Positions 11,201 through 22,089 of a DNA stretch of 64,000 nucleotides are shown in pieces. Positions within the stretch are counted from its first letter, which is position 1; every line of letters starts with the position of its first letter. The DNA comes from Juglans regia (taxonomy: Eukaryota; Streptophyta; Magnoliopsida; Fagales; Juglandaceae), in assembly GCF_001411555.2 (NCBI RefSeq), contig NC_049911.1:1178001-1242000 (forward strand), given 5' to 3'. The notes below the pieces were generated by a model, which did no database searches, was not told where the DNA came from, and was given only the letters and a program-made list of their open reading frames with translations. The translations under genes and the position numbers were made by a program.

Positions 11201-13541
11201 ATGTTCCTAACTTGCGCCAACTGGCTAGAACACTGGTTTGTAAGATTGTTGCGTTGCCCATGACTCATCTGGGACTTTTGTTGGGGATTGCATCGAGGGC
11301 GTCCTTCATTTGGGATATGGTGACCGAAAGAATAGAAAGGAGACTGACAGGGTAGAAGAGAATGTATTTGTTGAAAGGAGGTAGGATTATTTTGATCAAG
11401 AGTACACTTTCTGATCTACCAACCTATTTCTTGTCTCTTTTCCCTATACCAGTAGCAGGAGTGGCGGCCCGTATCGAGAAGTCACAACAAGATTTCTTGT
11501 GAGGAGGAATGGGGGAGGAGTTCAAGTTCCATCTAGTTAAGTGAGAGATGGTGTGTCATTCTATCTCTAATGGTGGCTTGGGTATACGAAATTTGAGGAT
11601 GTTTAATCGGGCGTTACTTGACAAATAGTTGTAGAGATTTAACAAGGAACCAGACCCTTATGGAAAATGGTAATTGAACATAAATATGGTGGTTTATGGG
11701 GGGATGGTGTACTAGAGAAGTTAGAGGGGCTTATGGAGTGGGCCTGTGGAAACACATAAGAAAAGGGTGGGGGGTCTTTAATCGACACTCTAGACGTTAG
11801 GTGGGTGTAGGAACCAGGATTAGATTCTGGAGAGATGTTTGGTGTGACAACAGTGCCCTACAAGAGCTATTTCCTTCACTTTTCCAGATTGTAAGTGCCA
11901 AAGATATCACAGTGGCGGAAGTTATGGGGATCTAGGGAGGGCAGATTCACTGGAATATTAACTTTAGTAGGGCGGCACGTGATTGGGAAATGAGCAATTT
12001 TGTAGATTTTTATAGCCTAATATACTCCATACAACTGAACATGCAGCATGATGATGGTATGTGGTGGATACCTACAAGGAAAGACGTCTTTTCTGTCCGC
12101 TCCTTTTATAAGGCTCTAACACAAGAGTCTGATACTTAGTTTCCTTGGAAAAGGCTCTGGAGGCACAAGGCACCCCTAAAGCCTCTTTTTTTGTGTGGAT
12201 AACTTCATTGGGAAAGATTCTCACCACCGACAACTTGAGGAAAAGAAGGGTAATCATTGCAGATTGGTGTTGCATGTGTAGAAGAGGGGGTGAGTCGTTG
12301 GATCATCTTCTTCTACATTGTGAGTTAGCAAAGGAACTCTAGAACGAGGTATTTAGTAGACTAGATCTAGCGTGGGTTATGCCGAAGACCGTGGTGGCAA
12401 CGATGGCGTGTTGGACAAACATAAGAGGTATGTGGCAAATCAAAACGGTTTGGAAGATGATTCCTATATGCATCATGTGGTGTTTGTGGCAGGAGCGAAA
12501 CGAGCAGATGTTCGAGGACAAGGAGAGATCGGTGGACGGGCTAAAAGTTTTATTTTTTATAACTCTTTGTACTTGGACTATTGATGTGGACTTTGATGGC
12601 ATGAACGTACATGATTTCCTTGTTTCTAATGCGCCTACGTAGCTAGGGCATAGGAGTTTTGTAATTGGCATTTTGCTTACTCTTTTGTTAATAAAAGTTG
12701 TTTTATTTATCAAAAAAAACAAAAAACAAAATTTCTGAAGTAAAGTTGTTAATGGACACAAATTTGCATTTGATAATGGATCTTCCATTGCTACCACTTT
12801 CAGGCAATTTATCTGTTTGGATTTGGGATCCCATTGTTCATTGACAGCAATGATCATACACATCCGACGAAGTGGAACTTGTGGGTTGTTCATAGACTGG
12901 TGCTGACTGCGGTTTATGGCTTGATTCTGTTTATGTACCATTCGAAGTGGAGAGAAAGATTACCTGGTAAGTGTTTCTGATGTATTCAAAAGGTTATAAA
13001 CATCAATTTCATGGGCGTTTAATCTGCCTACTTTATTTATCATTAATTTTTTTAAATGAATTCTTTGCAGCAAGACCTGCATTCTACAATTATATTGTTA
13101 TCATGTGTGCAATGAATGCTCTCGCTCTGTTTGCTTGTGCCCTCACTGGAAATGGGGCTGGTTTTGGGTTCTGGTAATTTTTAATCGATCTCTTTGAAAC
13201 TCTCTGTTTAGTGTCATTTTTCCAATAATTTTCTAATTAATTTTCTGAAATAGGTTGTATGGCGCCACGATTGTTTGTTACCATGCCTTCTATCTTCCTC
13301 TTCTATATGTAACATTCCTGGCTGACTTTTTCCAGGTCATCATCATCATTCATACTTTGCTTCTTTTTTTTTTTCTAATATTTTTGTCTTCTTTGACCTC
13401 AATCTTCCTTTCTTCTTTAATAGTTTTTTTTTTTTTTTTTCATTGTTTTCTTGATGACCACAGGAGGAAGATTTGCATTTGGAAAATGTATATTACTCAG
13501 AAATGAAAGATGCTGGCTTCTTTGATGCTGATTGGGAGTGA
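5211..13541 (+). CDS. CAND2: Seven-transmembrane Tmemb_40/TPRA1 family protein, CAND2-like
   Basis: Six exons: 5211-5498, 6732-6923, 12804-12966, 13071-13173, 13254-13335 and 13464-13541. Joined in phase they encode 301 aa, ending FFDADWE. Membrane spans are visible at about residues 42-58, 73-94, 109-131, 143-168, 185-204, 217-238 and 250-275. Family motifs include [14 protein letters not shown] near the N-terminus and [18 protein letters not shown] in the last span. In Arabidopsis the homologue CAND2 was proposed as a candidate G-protein-coupled receptor and, with dispute, as the melatonin receptor PMTR1; it is usually placed at the plasma membrane. ATG 5211 is chosen because the frame upstream has no ATG and is 5' UTR-like. 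Intron 2 (6924-12803) is swollen by a sense-oriented LINE, yet its splice sites are intact and all coding exons are unbroken. Confidence 0.9.
7340..9023 (+). pseudogene. LINE copy A ORF1 (DUF4283-type), broken
   Basis: Frames around 7370-7730 read STNARGG and, after stops, [12 protein letters not shown], phrases typical of plant LINE ORF1 proteins. An open stretch at 7658-8134 follows, then a stop-rich part to about 8690. The last open part, 8688-9023, contains the phrase [19 protein letters not shown]. Its homologue in copy B reads NYFFPDQASDWVIHKVKEI. The terminal TGA overlaps the ORF2 ATG as ATGA at 9020-9023. Confidence 0.7.
9020..12642 (+). pseudogene. LINE copy A ORF2: endonuclease / reverse transcriptase / zf-RVT, broken
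   Basis: Starts [12 protein letters not shown], the usual opening of the AP-type endonuclease; a TAG stop follows at about 9129. Endonuclease motifs: [15 protein letters not shown] and SDHWPILL. Reverse transcriptase motifs: [43 protein letters not shown] and [11 protein letters not shown]. The catalytic box reads FANDT instead of FADDT. The C-terminal zinc-finger region has [12 protein letters not shown] and [21 protein letters not shown]. It ends SNAPT-stop at 12640-12642. Several frame breaks (for example at 9731, 10249 and 11036) rule out function. Confidence 0.85.
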
Positions 13542-15116
13542 TGTGGTGACTTCTGCATCACAATATGACAAGTCGTCATACTCTGTATATTGAAGTAAAT
13601 ATGTACTAGAACCTGAGAACGTTGAGATGCGGGCGATGTGTTATCTCATAGTTTGTATGGCTTCCTATTTTCTTTGTTTTTCTCTTTGTAATATGCAAGA
13701 GAAATGCTGTTTCTCTATTCACACAGCTAATAATTTGAATTGTATCTTCTATATTCTACAGTTACTCTCTGCATTGAATGTGCATTGCATTGATTGATTT
13801 TGGACGTAATGGTGCAATTAATGCAAGGAATTAGTAAAATTATAAATTGCTTAAGAATTCTTGATGTGACGATGACATCACGGTGGTTTATTGTTCGAAG
13901 AATGAGATGATATGAGAATTTTATGAATAGCAATAAGATAATTTATAAATGTGAATAAGATAGTTTGAGTTGAGTCTTTTTTAAGTTTAAAAAAATGAGA
14001 GATAAAAAGTTGAATAAAAAATATTTTAGAGTTAAAATATTTTAATAATATTGTTTTGCAATATTATTTTTATTAACAAATTGAAAAATTTAGAATTATT
14101 TTTTTATTTTTTATTTGAAAGTTTGAAAAAGTTGTAATGATTAATTTAAAAATTTTGTATTTGAATTATGTTTGAGAATAAGATGAGATAGGATAAAATG
14201 AAATTAGGTAATTTTATGTTTTATCTATCACAATTTATAGGGAGTAATTTATATCTTTACTTTTAGCTATTGTCTTCTATATTGTCGCCTGTTAGAAAAT
14301 ATGCCCATATTTCAATTGAAATGTACTTCTTACCAAAGAATCTGATTTGGTATTAGCTTGGAAGAGGGAGATGTAATGATATAGAAATATTTTTAAATTA
14401 TTTTATTATTTAAACCAGTTATAAATATGAAAAATAATTTATATATAATATTTTATATAATTATATTTTAAATGAAGAATATTTTTATAAAATATTTTAT
14501 AAAAATAACATAATTTTATAAAAATATTTTTATTTTATAATATTATTAATTTGTTATTTGTATATCATTATCGAATAAATATTGCTTCTCTGCCACCAAA
14601 GTGTGATTTGATTTGGCCTGTCATGTGCCGACAGGGCATTATGCTTGCCTCTGATGGTGTGAACTTGTGGAATTTATCTTGTTTTGAAGTCGGCCTTTAG
14701 ATAATGCTCCAAATCTTGGGGATGTGTTCGGTGGTTTGCATTTACAGCAACAGGTACCGTTTGGATGTTAAGTTCAGAGTGGGGTTACTGTGCTGCCCGT
14801 GATTTTTTTTTTTAATATTTTTAAAAAATAAAAATAATTTTTTTTCATTAATAATAATAAATTGAGATAATAGAATAAATTTTGTGAAATTTATTTAAAA
14901 TAAAGTTAAATATATTTATAGAAAATTCAAAAAATTTATAAATTTTGTGTATAAAAAATATTGAATTAAAAAAAATTGTGAATTTTATAAGTAAAAAAAT
15001 TTTGAGTTAAAACGAAGTTAATAATTAATTTAAAAATTAAATATTTAAATATTAAATTTAATTTAAAATTAGAATTTTATTTTTTTGAACAAAATTTAAA
15101 ATTAGACTGAAGTTTA
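13542..15116. other. 3' flank of the CAND2-like gene and AT-rich spacer; no gene seen
   Basis: After the stop comes about 200 bp of plausible 3' UTR. A diffuse MITE-like stretch follows at about 13880-14220, containing GAATGAGATGATATGAGA and ATAAGATGAGATAGG. The rest is AT-rich with short A/T runs and no convincing coding frame. Confidence 0.6.
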
Positions 15117-15321
15117 GGCCTCGTTTGTTTTGGGAAAACTTTTCATCCCATCTCATCTAATCATTACAACTTTTCCAACTTCCAATACAAAATAAAATAA
15201 ACAATTCAACTTTTTCAAATTCCAAAACAAAAATAATATTAAAAAATATACTCTAACAATATTTTATTCAACTTTTTAACTTTAATCTCATCTCATTTCA
15301 TTTCCGAAAACAAACGAGGCC
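15117..15321. mobile_element. Tourist-like MITE, best-preserved copy (205 bp, TTA duplications)
   Basis: The left end GGCCTCGTTTGTTTT is matched by its exact inverse at the right end (AAAACAAACGAGGCC), flanked by TTA on both sides (15114-15116 and 15322-15324). Next to the ends are CATCCCATCTCATCTAATC and, mirrored, ATCTCATCTCATTTCATTTC. The core is AATAATATTAAAAAATATAC. This copy defines the family. Confidence 0.88.
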
Positions 15322-15390
15322 TTAGTGTGAGAGTGCAATATCATCTGCTTTGGAACACTTTCATTTCAAGCAATATAATTAAATTAAAAG

Positions 15391-15422
15391 AAGAAGAAGA
15401 AGATGATGATGAAGAAGAAGAT
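15391..15422. repeat. (AGA/GAT)n microsatellite
   Basis: AGAAGAAGAAGAAGATGATG and onward, a trinucleotide purine-rich run with no associated gene. Confidence 0.85.
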
Positions 15423-15722
15423 GCGTGGATGTGACTGTTGAACCCATTGTGACGTCCTTTCAAATGGGCATAGTGGGTAGTAGGCTTTGATGGAGTCATT
15501 GGAGTATATGTTAGTACATATAAAGAAAGAAAAACAAAAAATGGAGTGGATATTAGTGAGTGGGTTGAACTTTTGTCATAATGAGATCTATTTGAAATCT
15601 CATTTCTTGTTTGAATTGTTCCTCGTGAAACTTGTGAATTTATTAGAGCAACAGCTCGGTTTAATAAAAAACAAACGTGAGCTACCAGGTGCGGAACTAG
15701 AATTTAATATTTATTTTTTACA

Positions 15723-16500
15723 CGTGATTATATAAAAAAATAATTATACGTTATAAAATTATATAATTTTTTTGATTTACTCATATTTTTTTAAACTTTA
15801 AAAAAAATTTATAGATTAAGAATAAACTTAAAAATATATTTAATAATATAAAAATCGTTAAATTTTTTATTATATAATTATATTACTATTAATAAGTGAA
15901 CAAAAAAAAGTATGTGAATAATTAATAAATTATTCACAAAAGAAAATAAATTCTTCACATACTCTTTATCTCTCTAGAAACGTCTCATCAATCATCTAGT
16001 TAAATAAATTTGTTATTTCTCATATGTAATATGTATTTTTTACAAGTGACTATATAAAAAAAATAATCATACGTCATAAAATTATATAATTTTTCTCGAT
16101 TTAATCATATTTTTTTAAGCTTTAAAAAAATTTATAGATTAAGGATAGGTTTGGAGGTGAGATTAGAATTTTGTGTTTTATTTTGAAATTTAAAATATTA
16201 TGTTTTAATATTATTATTATTTTGGGATTTGAAAAATATATATTGAGATTTGAAAAAGTTGAATTGTTTATTATATTTTGTATGGAGATTTGAAAAATGT
16301 GTAATGATAAGATGAGATGAGATGAGAATTTTATGTTTTGTCTTGTGTCTCAAACCTGCCCTAAGAATAAACCTGAAAATATATCTAATAATATAAAAAT
16401 CGTTAGATTTTTTTATTGTATAATTGTATTATTATTAATAAGTGAACAAAAAAAAGTATGTGAATAACTAATAAATTATTCATAAAAAAATTGTGTAACT
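15723..16500. repeat. Pair of diverged direct repeats (about 15723-15930 and 16046-16480), the second split by a MITE
   Basis: Both copies read TATAAAAAAATAATYATACG, then ATAAAATTATATAATTTTT, and later AATATAAAAATCGTTA and TAAGTGAACAAAAAAAAGTA. The second copy is interrupted by the MITE at 16143-16361. The host sequence resumes with AAGAATAAACCTGAAAATAT, matching AAGAATAAACTTAAAAATAT in copy one, so the MITE arrived after the duplication. Confidence 0.8.
16143..16361. mobile_element. Tourist-like MITE nested in a repeat (219 bp, TAA duplications)
   Basis: Starts GGATAGGTTTGGAGG and ends CTCAAACCTGCCC, with TAA at 16140-16142 and 16362-16364. The interior holds ATTATTATTATTTTGGGA, GAATTGTTTATTATATTTTG and AAGATGAGATGAGATGAGAA. 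Confidence 0.82.
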
Positions 16501-17129
16501 ATATATGTAAATTCAGAAAGAAAAAAAATTTATATGATATCATTTATATGAAAATAAATAAACTACACAATACACATAAAAAATAAATAAAAAAAATAGA
16601 AATGTCAAATTAAGACTATTGAGTGTTGGAGGAACAATCTTAAATATTTTAAAAATATTTACACTTAATTCCGCCCCTGTGGGCTACCATATTCAATTAT
16701 TTTGTTTTTTCTTTCCTGTTTAATGTAAAGTATTTACTACAATGGGCGGCAAGCCAACAATTTAAGTATTTATTTATGGAGAAACGCAGCTAGGGTAGGC
16801 TACGAATATATTGAGAATTCCAATGTCACATGTTAGTTTTGGTTTTATTAATAATTGAATAAAATTTTGTTATAATAAAATTTTTGTTTTAAAATTTTAA
16901 AAATTTAAATTATTTATTATATTTTATATAAAAATTTAAAAAAATTATAATAATTATATAAAATAATTTGATTTTATATAACCAAACCAATCCTTAAAAT
17001 ATTGATACATTGGTGAGCTGAAACTTGATTTGAGCCTTACTTTATCTTACCTTACTTGTCTTTATTAAGAACCTTATATATACAAATTCTAGAGCCAAAG
17101 GTACCGTCTTTCAAGATATTTCGGTTCGG

Positions 17130-17325
17130 ATAGTAAAATGATATTAGATGGTTTTAGTTAAAAGTTAAAAATTAAATAAAATATTATTAAAATATTATTT
17201 TTTAATATTATTATTATTTTAAGATTTAAAAAAATTAAATTATTTATTATATTTTATATAAAACTTTAAAAAAATTATAATAATGAGAAGAGATAAAACT
17301 GTTTTTATATTCAAACAGGACCTTC
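17130..17325. mobile_element. Tourist-like MITE, degenerate
   Basis: Contains TTCGGATAGTAAAATG, the AATATTATTTTTTAATATTA core, ATTATTTATTATATTTTATA, GAGAAGAGATAAAACTG and a right end ATTCAAACAGGACC. Borders are approximate. Confidence 0.6.
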
Positions 17326-17432
17326 ATCATTTTAAGAGTGAATACTCATCATTTTAAGAGCGAATGCTCTTACGACTTTCTTGAACTTTCAAATATAGTA
17401 TTTTCTCTTTTCCTTCGTACAAAACCATCTTG

Positions 17433-17752
17433 ATGATGATTCATTGGTCAACAATGGATTGGGATCTTACCAATGCGTTCATCGGTGCTACTGTGGTTCT
17501 TCTAGTAGTATTAATGGACCAGTTCATTCCTGGGTTGATGCTATATTTTTATAAAGTACCTGAATTCGGTTCTGATATGAGAATTTTTACATACATATAC
17601 ATATTATGAAGTTGGAAGCTTGAGTTTTGTTAACCAAGTTTGCATCAAAATTAGATGAAAAATACAAGAAGATCTGTGAGTGGGAATTCCCAACAAAAGT
17701 GTCGGTTCCAACCAAAGTAGAACATGAAGAAGAAGAAGATGAAGAAAAATAG
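17433..17752 (+). CDS. Candidate two-exon gene for a 78-aa single-span membrane protein
   Basis: I do not recognise this protein. Exon 1 (17433-17555) would encode 41 aa, with DWDLTNAFIGATVVLLVVL leading into QFIPGLMLYFYK: one long hydrophobic span. A GT follows AAA (17556), and an AG at 17637-17638 closes an 83-bp intron. Exon 2 (17639-17752) continues in phase for 37 aa, including KLDEKYKKICEWEFPTKVSV and a strongly acidic C-terminus EHEEEEDEEK before TAG. The layout (membrane anchor, basic juxtamembrane stretch, acidic tail) looks protein-like. Even so, two short open frames joined by minimal splice sites can arise by chance, and the acceptor lacks a good pyrimidine tract. No known function can be given. 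Confidence 0.35.
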
Positions 17753-18832
17753 TAATGGACCCTAGTTCTGCACCCATTGGCTTTCTAATAGGGAATCATC
17801 AAAGTTGCAATAGTCCAACTGCTAGCTGGATTAAGAAGATGTAGTTTGAGGCCATAATGTTTAAATTAAGGTTCTCTAGCTACGATCAACTCATGTTGTG
17901 GGTGACATGTTCTATGCAGATAGTTAGTTACATCTTTCTTCTTAGGATCATCCTCGTTTACAATATGTAAAAACATAACCAATTCTAGTCAGAATCAGAT
18001 TGATCGCAACTTTGTGGGTACACGAAATGGGCAGTAGTACGAGGTTATAGTACTGTTCATCCAGGTCCACCCGGATTTCAAAACCAGGCTGGGACCCAGA
18101 TTGAGTTAGTTTGGATCAAATTTGGACTGAAACCTAGATTGAAACCGGTTTTTAAAAACCCAGAATTCGGGTTTTAGGTTGCACTCGGATTTTTATTTTT
18201 ATTTTTATTTTTTTAAAATTAAAACTTACATGTTATGAATACTTTTTTCATAAAAATATATTGATGCAGCATTCAGATTCTATTTATTTAATTTTTTAAA
18301 TCAAAACCTACATATTTTTTGACCACCAATTAAAAGCCACATGGAGAAGAGAGTAAAAAAAAAAAAACCATAAAATAGATGATTCATTGGACATATGCAT
18401 TTTCCTTTTAAGTTTCTGTCTATTTAGTTGCTAGAAAGGAAAAAAAAAAAAAAAAAAAACATCAAAACATTCAAATAAAAAAAAAATAGTACTGAGTTGT
18501 AAACCCGAGTTCTGGATTATTTAAAATCTGATATTTAGACCGAGTGTACCCGAGTTTTTCTATACGGATTCCGACCCAAAATCATAATCCAGTTATCCGG
18601 ATTTTGAACAGAGCAAGAGACACGTGCTAGAGAGGAAAGGGTTGGTGCAGTTTGCTTTGGCCCAGTCATTAACTTCCTCATACTCTTTTCCAAGTTCTCA
18701 ACTACCCAGTTTGTTGTATATCGTTTTCATTCTTCTTGTTGTATTATTGCAATGAATAGATAGATGCATCATGCATGAATTATCACATAGACTGAATTAT
18801 ATATGGCCATTTCATACAACATTCCAGGGCTA

Positions 18833-18837
<5 letters not shown>

Positions 18838-18863
<26 letters not shown>
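18838..18863. repeat. (TA)n microsatellite
   Basis: About 13 uninterrupted TA units in intergenic DNA. Confidence 0.9.
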
Positions 18864-19317
18864 CATTTTGTGCCATTTTTCCTTTTCTCCTTGATTGATT
18901 GGCAAATTAAAGATCACAGGGAGATAGATAGATATAAATAGGCATCAAAAGTTTAAACCCATTATGAAAAGAGAAAAGGGAAAAAGGCTATCAATCATGA
19001 AATGATTTCCTGAGATTAGAATTAGCTTGCATGCATTGCTCTAAAAGGTCTACATGATCTTTTAAAACAACCTAGTAAACAACATCATGATATCTTTGGT
19101 CAACAACACTTTTAGCTGGGTTTGGGACCCTTTTCACGTGCACTCTTTTGACTGCTTACATGCAGTTGCAAGCATGTTCCAGTTACAAGGGCTTAAAGCA
19201 TAACTAGATCTCCTCTCCACTCCACTCCAAACATTACACAAAATCCTACATGTTTTGGTCAAACAACAAGAAAGACCCTAAATCCTTCTATACTTTGTGA
19301 TGCTATTTTGTTAAGAG

Positions 19318-19465
19318 AAATGTTATGCATCAGTCATTATTCATTCTCACACTCAACACTTCATACTTATAACTTTTTTATAAAATGTGAGGATACTTTT
19401 CGTAAGGTATGCAAGTATTTTTTATGTAAAATGTGATGAATAATAACTAATAAGAATAATTTTTC
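19318..19465. repeat. Short dispersed repeat, family with TATGCATCA start (copy 1)
   Basis: Reads TTATGCATCAGTCATTATTC, CATACTTATAACTTTTTTAT, AATGTGAGGATACTTTT and GATGAATAATAACTAATAAG. The same order of blocks recurs at about 35925-36025 and 44085-44225. Its AT-rich ends with inverted ATTATTCAT/ATGAATAAT suggest a MITE. Confidence 0.65.
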
Positions 19466-20131
19466 TTTTACTAATTAGGCTCTCACAGTTTTGGAATGAA
19501 TTTGAATAAATAGTAGCATTGCAGTACAAACTGATCATGAGAGATGAGACAGATATTCCAACTCAATTTGTCTTTGGTACAAAAGGTTATTTACTTTCTC
19601 AGAAGTCAGAGGAACCATAAAGGAAAGAGCCAAAGAGGGGAAAAAAAATATATAAAGGAATTTACATTTTACACAAAGGTGAAAGTATAAAGCACTCTGC
19701 ACAAAGATCCTTTTAAGTTTGACAGCCATATATATTGGAAGGAAGGGTTATATTATTAGAATAAATCTTTATAATTTTTTAACACTTTACATTTTATATT
19801 ATTTTTTAATTAATTTTTTTTTCTGTTATCAAATATTTATTATATGAATAATGAATAAAAAATTTAAAATAATTTAAAAAGAATAAACTTAAAAAAAAAT
19901 TTAAAAATTTTAAAAAATGTAGAATGTGAAATGTGGTTGAGGTTGTATAGCAAAATTCATATTATTTTGGCATGCATAGGACCTCTGCAAACACACACAT
20001 GTATTACATACCAAGTATGAAGGATAAATGGAAATAATCCTAAAATTAAGAAAAATGGCAGCAAGTTCATTAATTTTTAGCATTTTATGCATAAGGACAA
20101 ACCAAAACCAAGTAATATTTATTAATTCCAG

Positions 20132-20133
<2 letters not shown>

Positions 20134-20166
<33 letters not shown>
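20134..20166. repeat. (TA)n microsatellite
   Basis: About 16 TA units, preceded by a GCTATAT sequence. Confidence 0.9.
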
Positions 20167-20168
<2 letters not shown>

Positions 20169-20989
20169 CTTGAATCCGCCGAATATATGTTGGCTTTATC
20201 ATACATGCTAGCTGTTTGTTTGCACAAAGAATTGTGATTAGAATATCCTTAAATCTTTATGCATAAGGCCATTTTTCATTACATGCTGGCGGTTGCGTTC
20301 GGATAGTTAGATATTTTTAGATATTCTGTAAATAATAATGAAAAAATAATGATATTCTGTCAATACTTATGTCCTGCTGTACACAATACATGATACCAAC
20401 AACCCCAAAACAAAAATCCTTTAAATTGCTATAATCTTTATTGGAATTTAACAATAGAATGAATAATTATATTTGTATAACCTTTTTTTTTTCACAATTG
20501 TTTTTAAAACCAACCAACGTGAGAGTGCCACTTCATCGGAAATATTAATTATATTTTTTGACAATATTATATGATTACCCTACATTTAAAACATAATTAT
20601 AAAAAAGTGTAGTAAAAAATATTTTATGTATGCAATTAATTCCATAAAACATCCTAAGAATTCTAAGGACTGTCCTTGATAAAACAACAGACTATATTAC
20701 CGCGACTTTCTTTTGGAAAAACATATATTAACGCGACATTTTCGAGAACTGAGGATAATGATGCAGTTTTCTCGGTGATAGCGTGAAAAACTGGTTTGGC
20801 GACGGGTTTTGAAACCCGAAAAGCTTCCCAAATCCGACCCGGAAAACGGGTTTCGGTTAAAATGGTCGGTACAACCACCACCAACAGCTACTAGAGAAAG
20901 ACGAGTCTACTTTTTGTTCCCTAAGCAAGACGGGAAGACTTCGCTTTCTAACTGTTTCACTTTCTTTTCTTCCAAACAAGTCTCGCAGT

Positions 20990-22089
20990 AGCAGTGTTTC
21001 AGACCACCAAACGAAGTGACAGACTCTCTCTCTCTCTCTCTCTCTGAACGATTAAAAAAAATAACAGATTTCTCTGTTTTCCGAGGCCTGTGCATGGAAA
21101 TTTGGAATTTATCGATTCCCCCAAAGCTTGCTCTTATATAAACTATAGAAAAGCGGCATTTGTACGCTATATTCCATTTCCATCCTATAGTTTCCTCTCT
21201 CTCTCTCTCTGTGGTTCCAAACGCTATCGTTTCTCCGACTGGTTTCCTGAACGATCAAAATCTCAGCTGATTTTTATAACGTCTTCGTTTCTGTTTCTTT
21301 CTCCCTCAAGTTTCATTGCCAAAACCGGCGAGGTAAGCTTTCTGAATCTCTCTCGTAATCTCAACTCTTCGTTTTTGGTTCGCTGGTTGAAAATAGGTTT
21401 GAATTTTCGAGTTCTTCCTGAGTTCTGTTCGGAATGAATTTAAAGAAGAGAAAAAGAGGGCCTTGAAATCGCACTTGTTTTTGTGTTTCCGAACTTATCT
21501 GGGGTGGAAACCGAGTCGGACTTTGAATTTTTCGTTGAATGCTCTTCCTTTCCTTGTTGGTTATTTTCTGGTTCAACATGCTGTCGTCTAACATAACTCG
21601 TTGAACTTCATTGTTATGATTGATCTGAGTTGGCATGAGTCTGTTGGAGTAAGACGAGTTTAAATTTGGTGTTGTGTTATGCGTTTGGTTGCTGAGAAAA
21701 GAGAGGACAATGGAACAGAATCATTCTTGCAAAATTTCCAATTTCCTTCTTTTAAACCTTAGCCAAATAGTTGCTTTCAGTTTAGATAGGTGCAAAACTT
21801 CCGCAAACCCCCCCCCCCACTTGGGCCCAAAATAGTTGGGCAATTTTTTTTTTTCTATTTATTTAACTTTTTTGCTTTTCATAAATTTTCTTAGGAACCA
21901 AACCGAGTAACCGGGCATTTATTTACAAATGCATATATGTATGGCTGGGCATTTCGTTTAATTTGTCTGAAGTATTTGACATGTGGGCTTCTTTGTTCTT
22001 TGTGTGGTTATATAGGATAGGAGAGACTTGGGCATTGGCCGCCAGCTTTGCATACTGAGAGGACTGGATTTGGATTTGGAAGAAGAGAA
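20990..22089 (+). promoter_or_regulatory. 5' UTR region of the VAP27-like gene, with a probable UTR intron
   Basis: CT-rich leader sequence with (TC)n tracts at about 21018-21045 and 21196-21212. A good donor lies at 21333 (GGCGAG followed by GTAAGC) and an acceptor ends at 22015 (TATATAG), so about 680 bp of leader intron would be removed upstream of the ATG at 22090. The donor/acceptor pair is read from sequence; the transcription start is not known. Confidence 0.55.

Larger units (their letters stand above)
7231..12719 (+). mobile_element. Long non-LTR retrotransposon (LINE-1 copy A) inside the CAND2-like intron 2
   Basis: The order is ORF1-like region, endonuclease, reverse transcriptase, zf-RVT, then a poly-A tail after TTATTTATC. 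No LTRs or RNase H are seen. The coding frames carry several stops and frameshifts, so the copy is dead. The left border is inferred from AAAATTTCT at 7222-7230, repeated at 12728-12736 after the A-rich tail, a possible short target-site duplication. The orientation is the same as the host gene. The copy is longer at the 5' end than its relative at 57107-61299. Confidence 0.88.
17753..20980. other. Intergenic spacer with repeats; no gene seen
   Basis: Holds an imperfect fold-back segment at about 18040-18610: CCAGAATTCGGGTTTT on the left and AACCCGAGTTCTGG on the right. Two TA microsatellites and a short repeat shared with 35918 and 44083 (copy at 19318-19465) are also present. Open frames here are short and show no conserved phrases. 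Confidence 0.6.
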
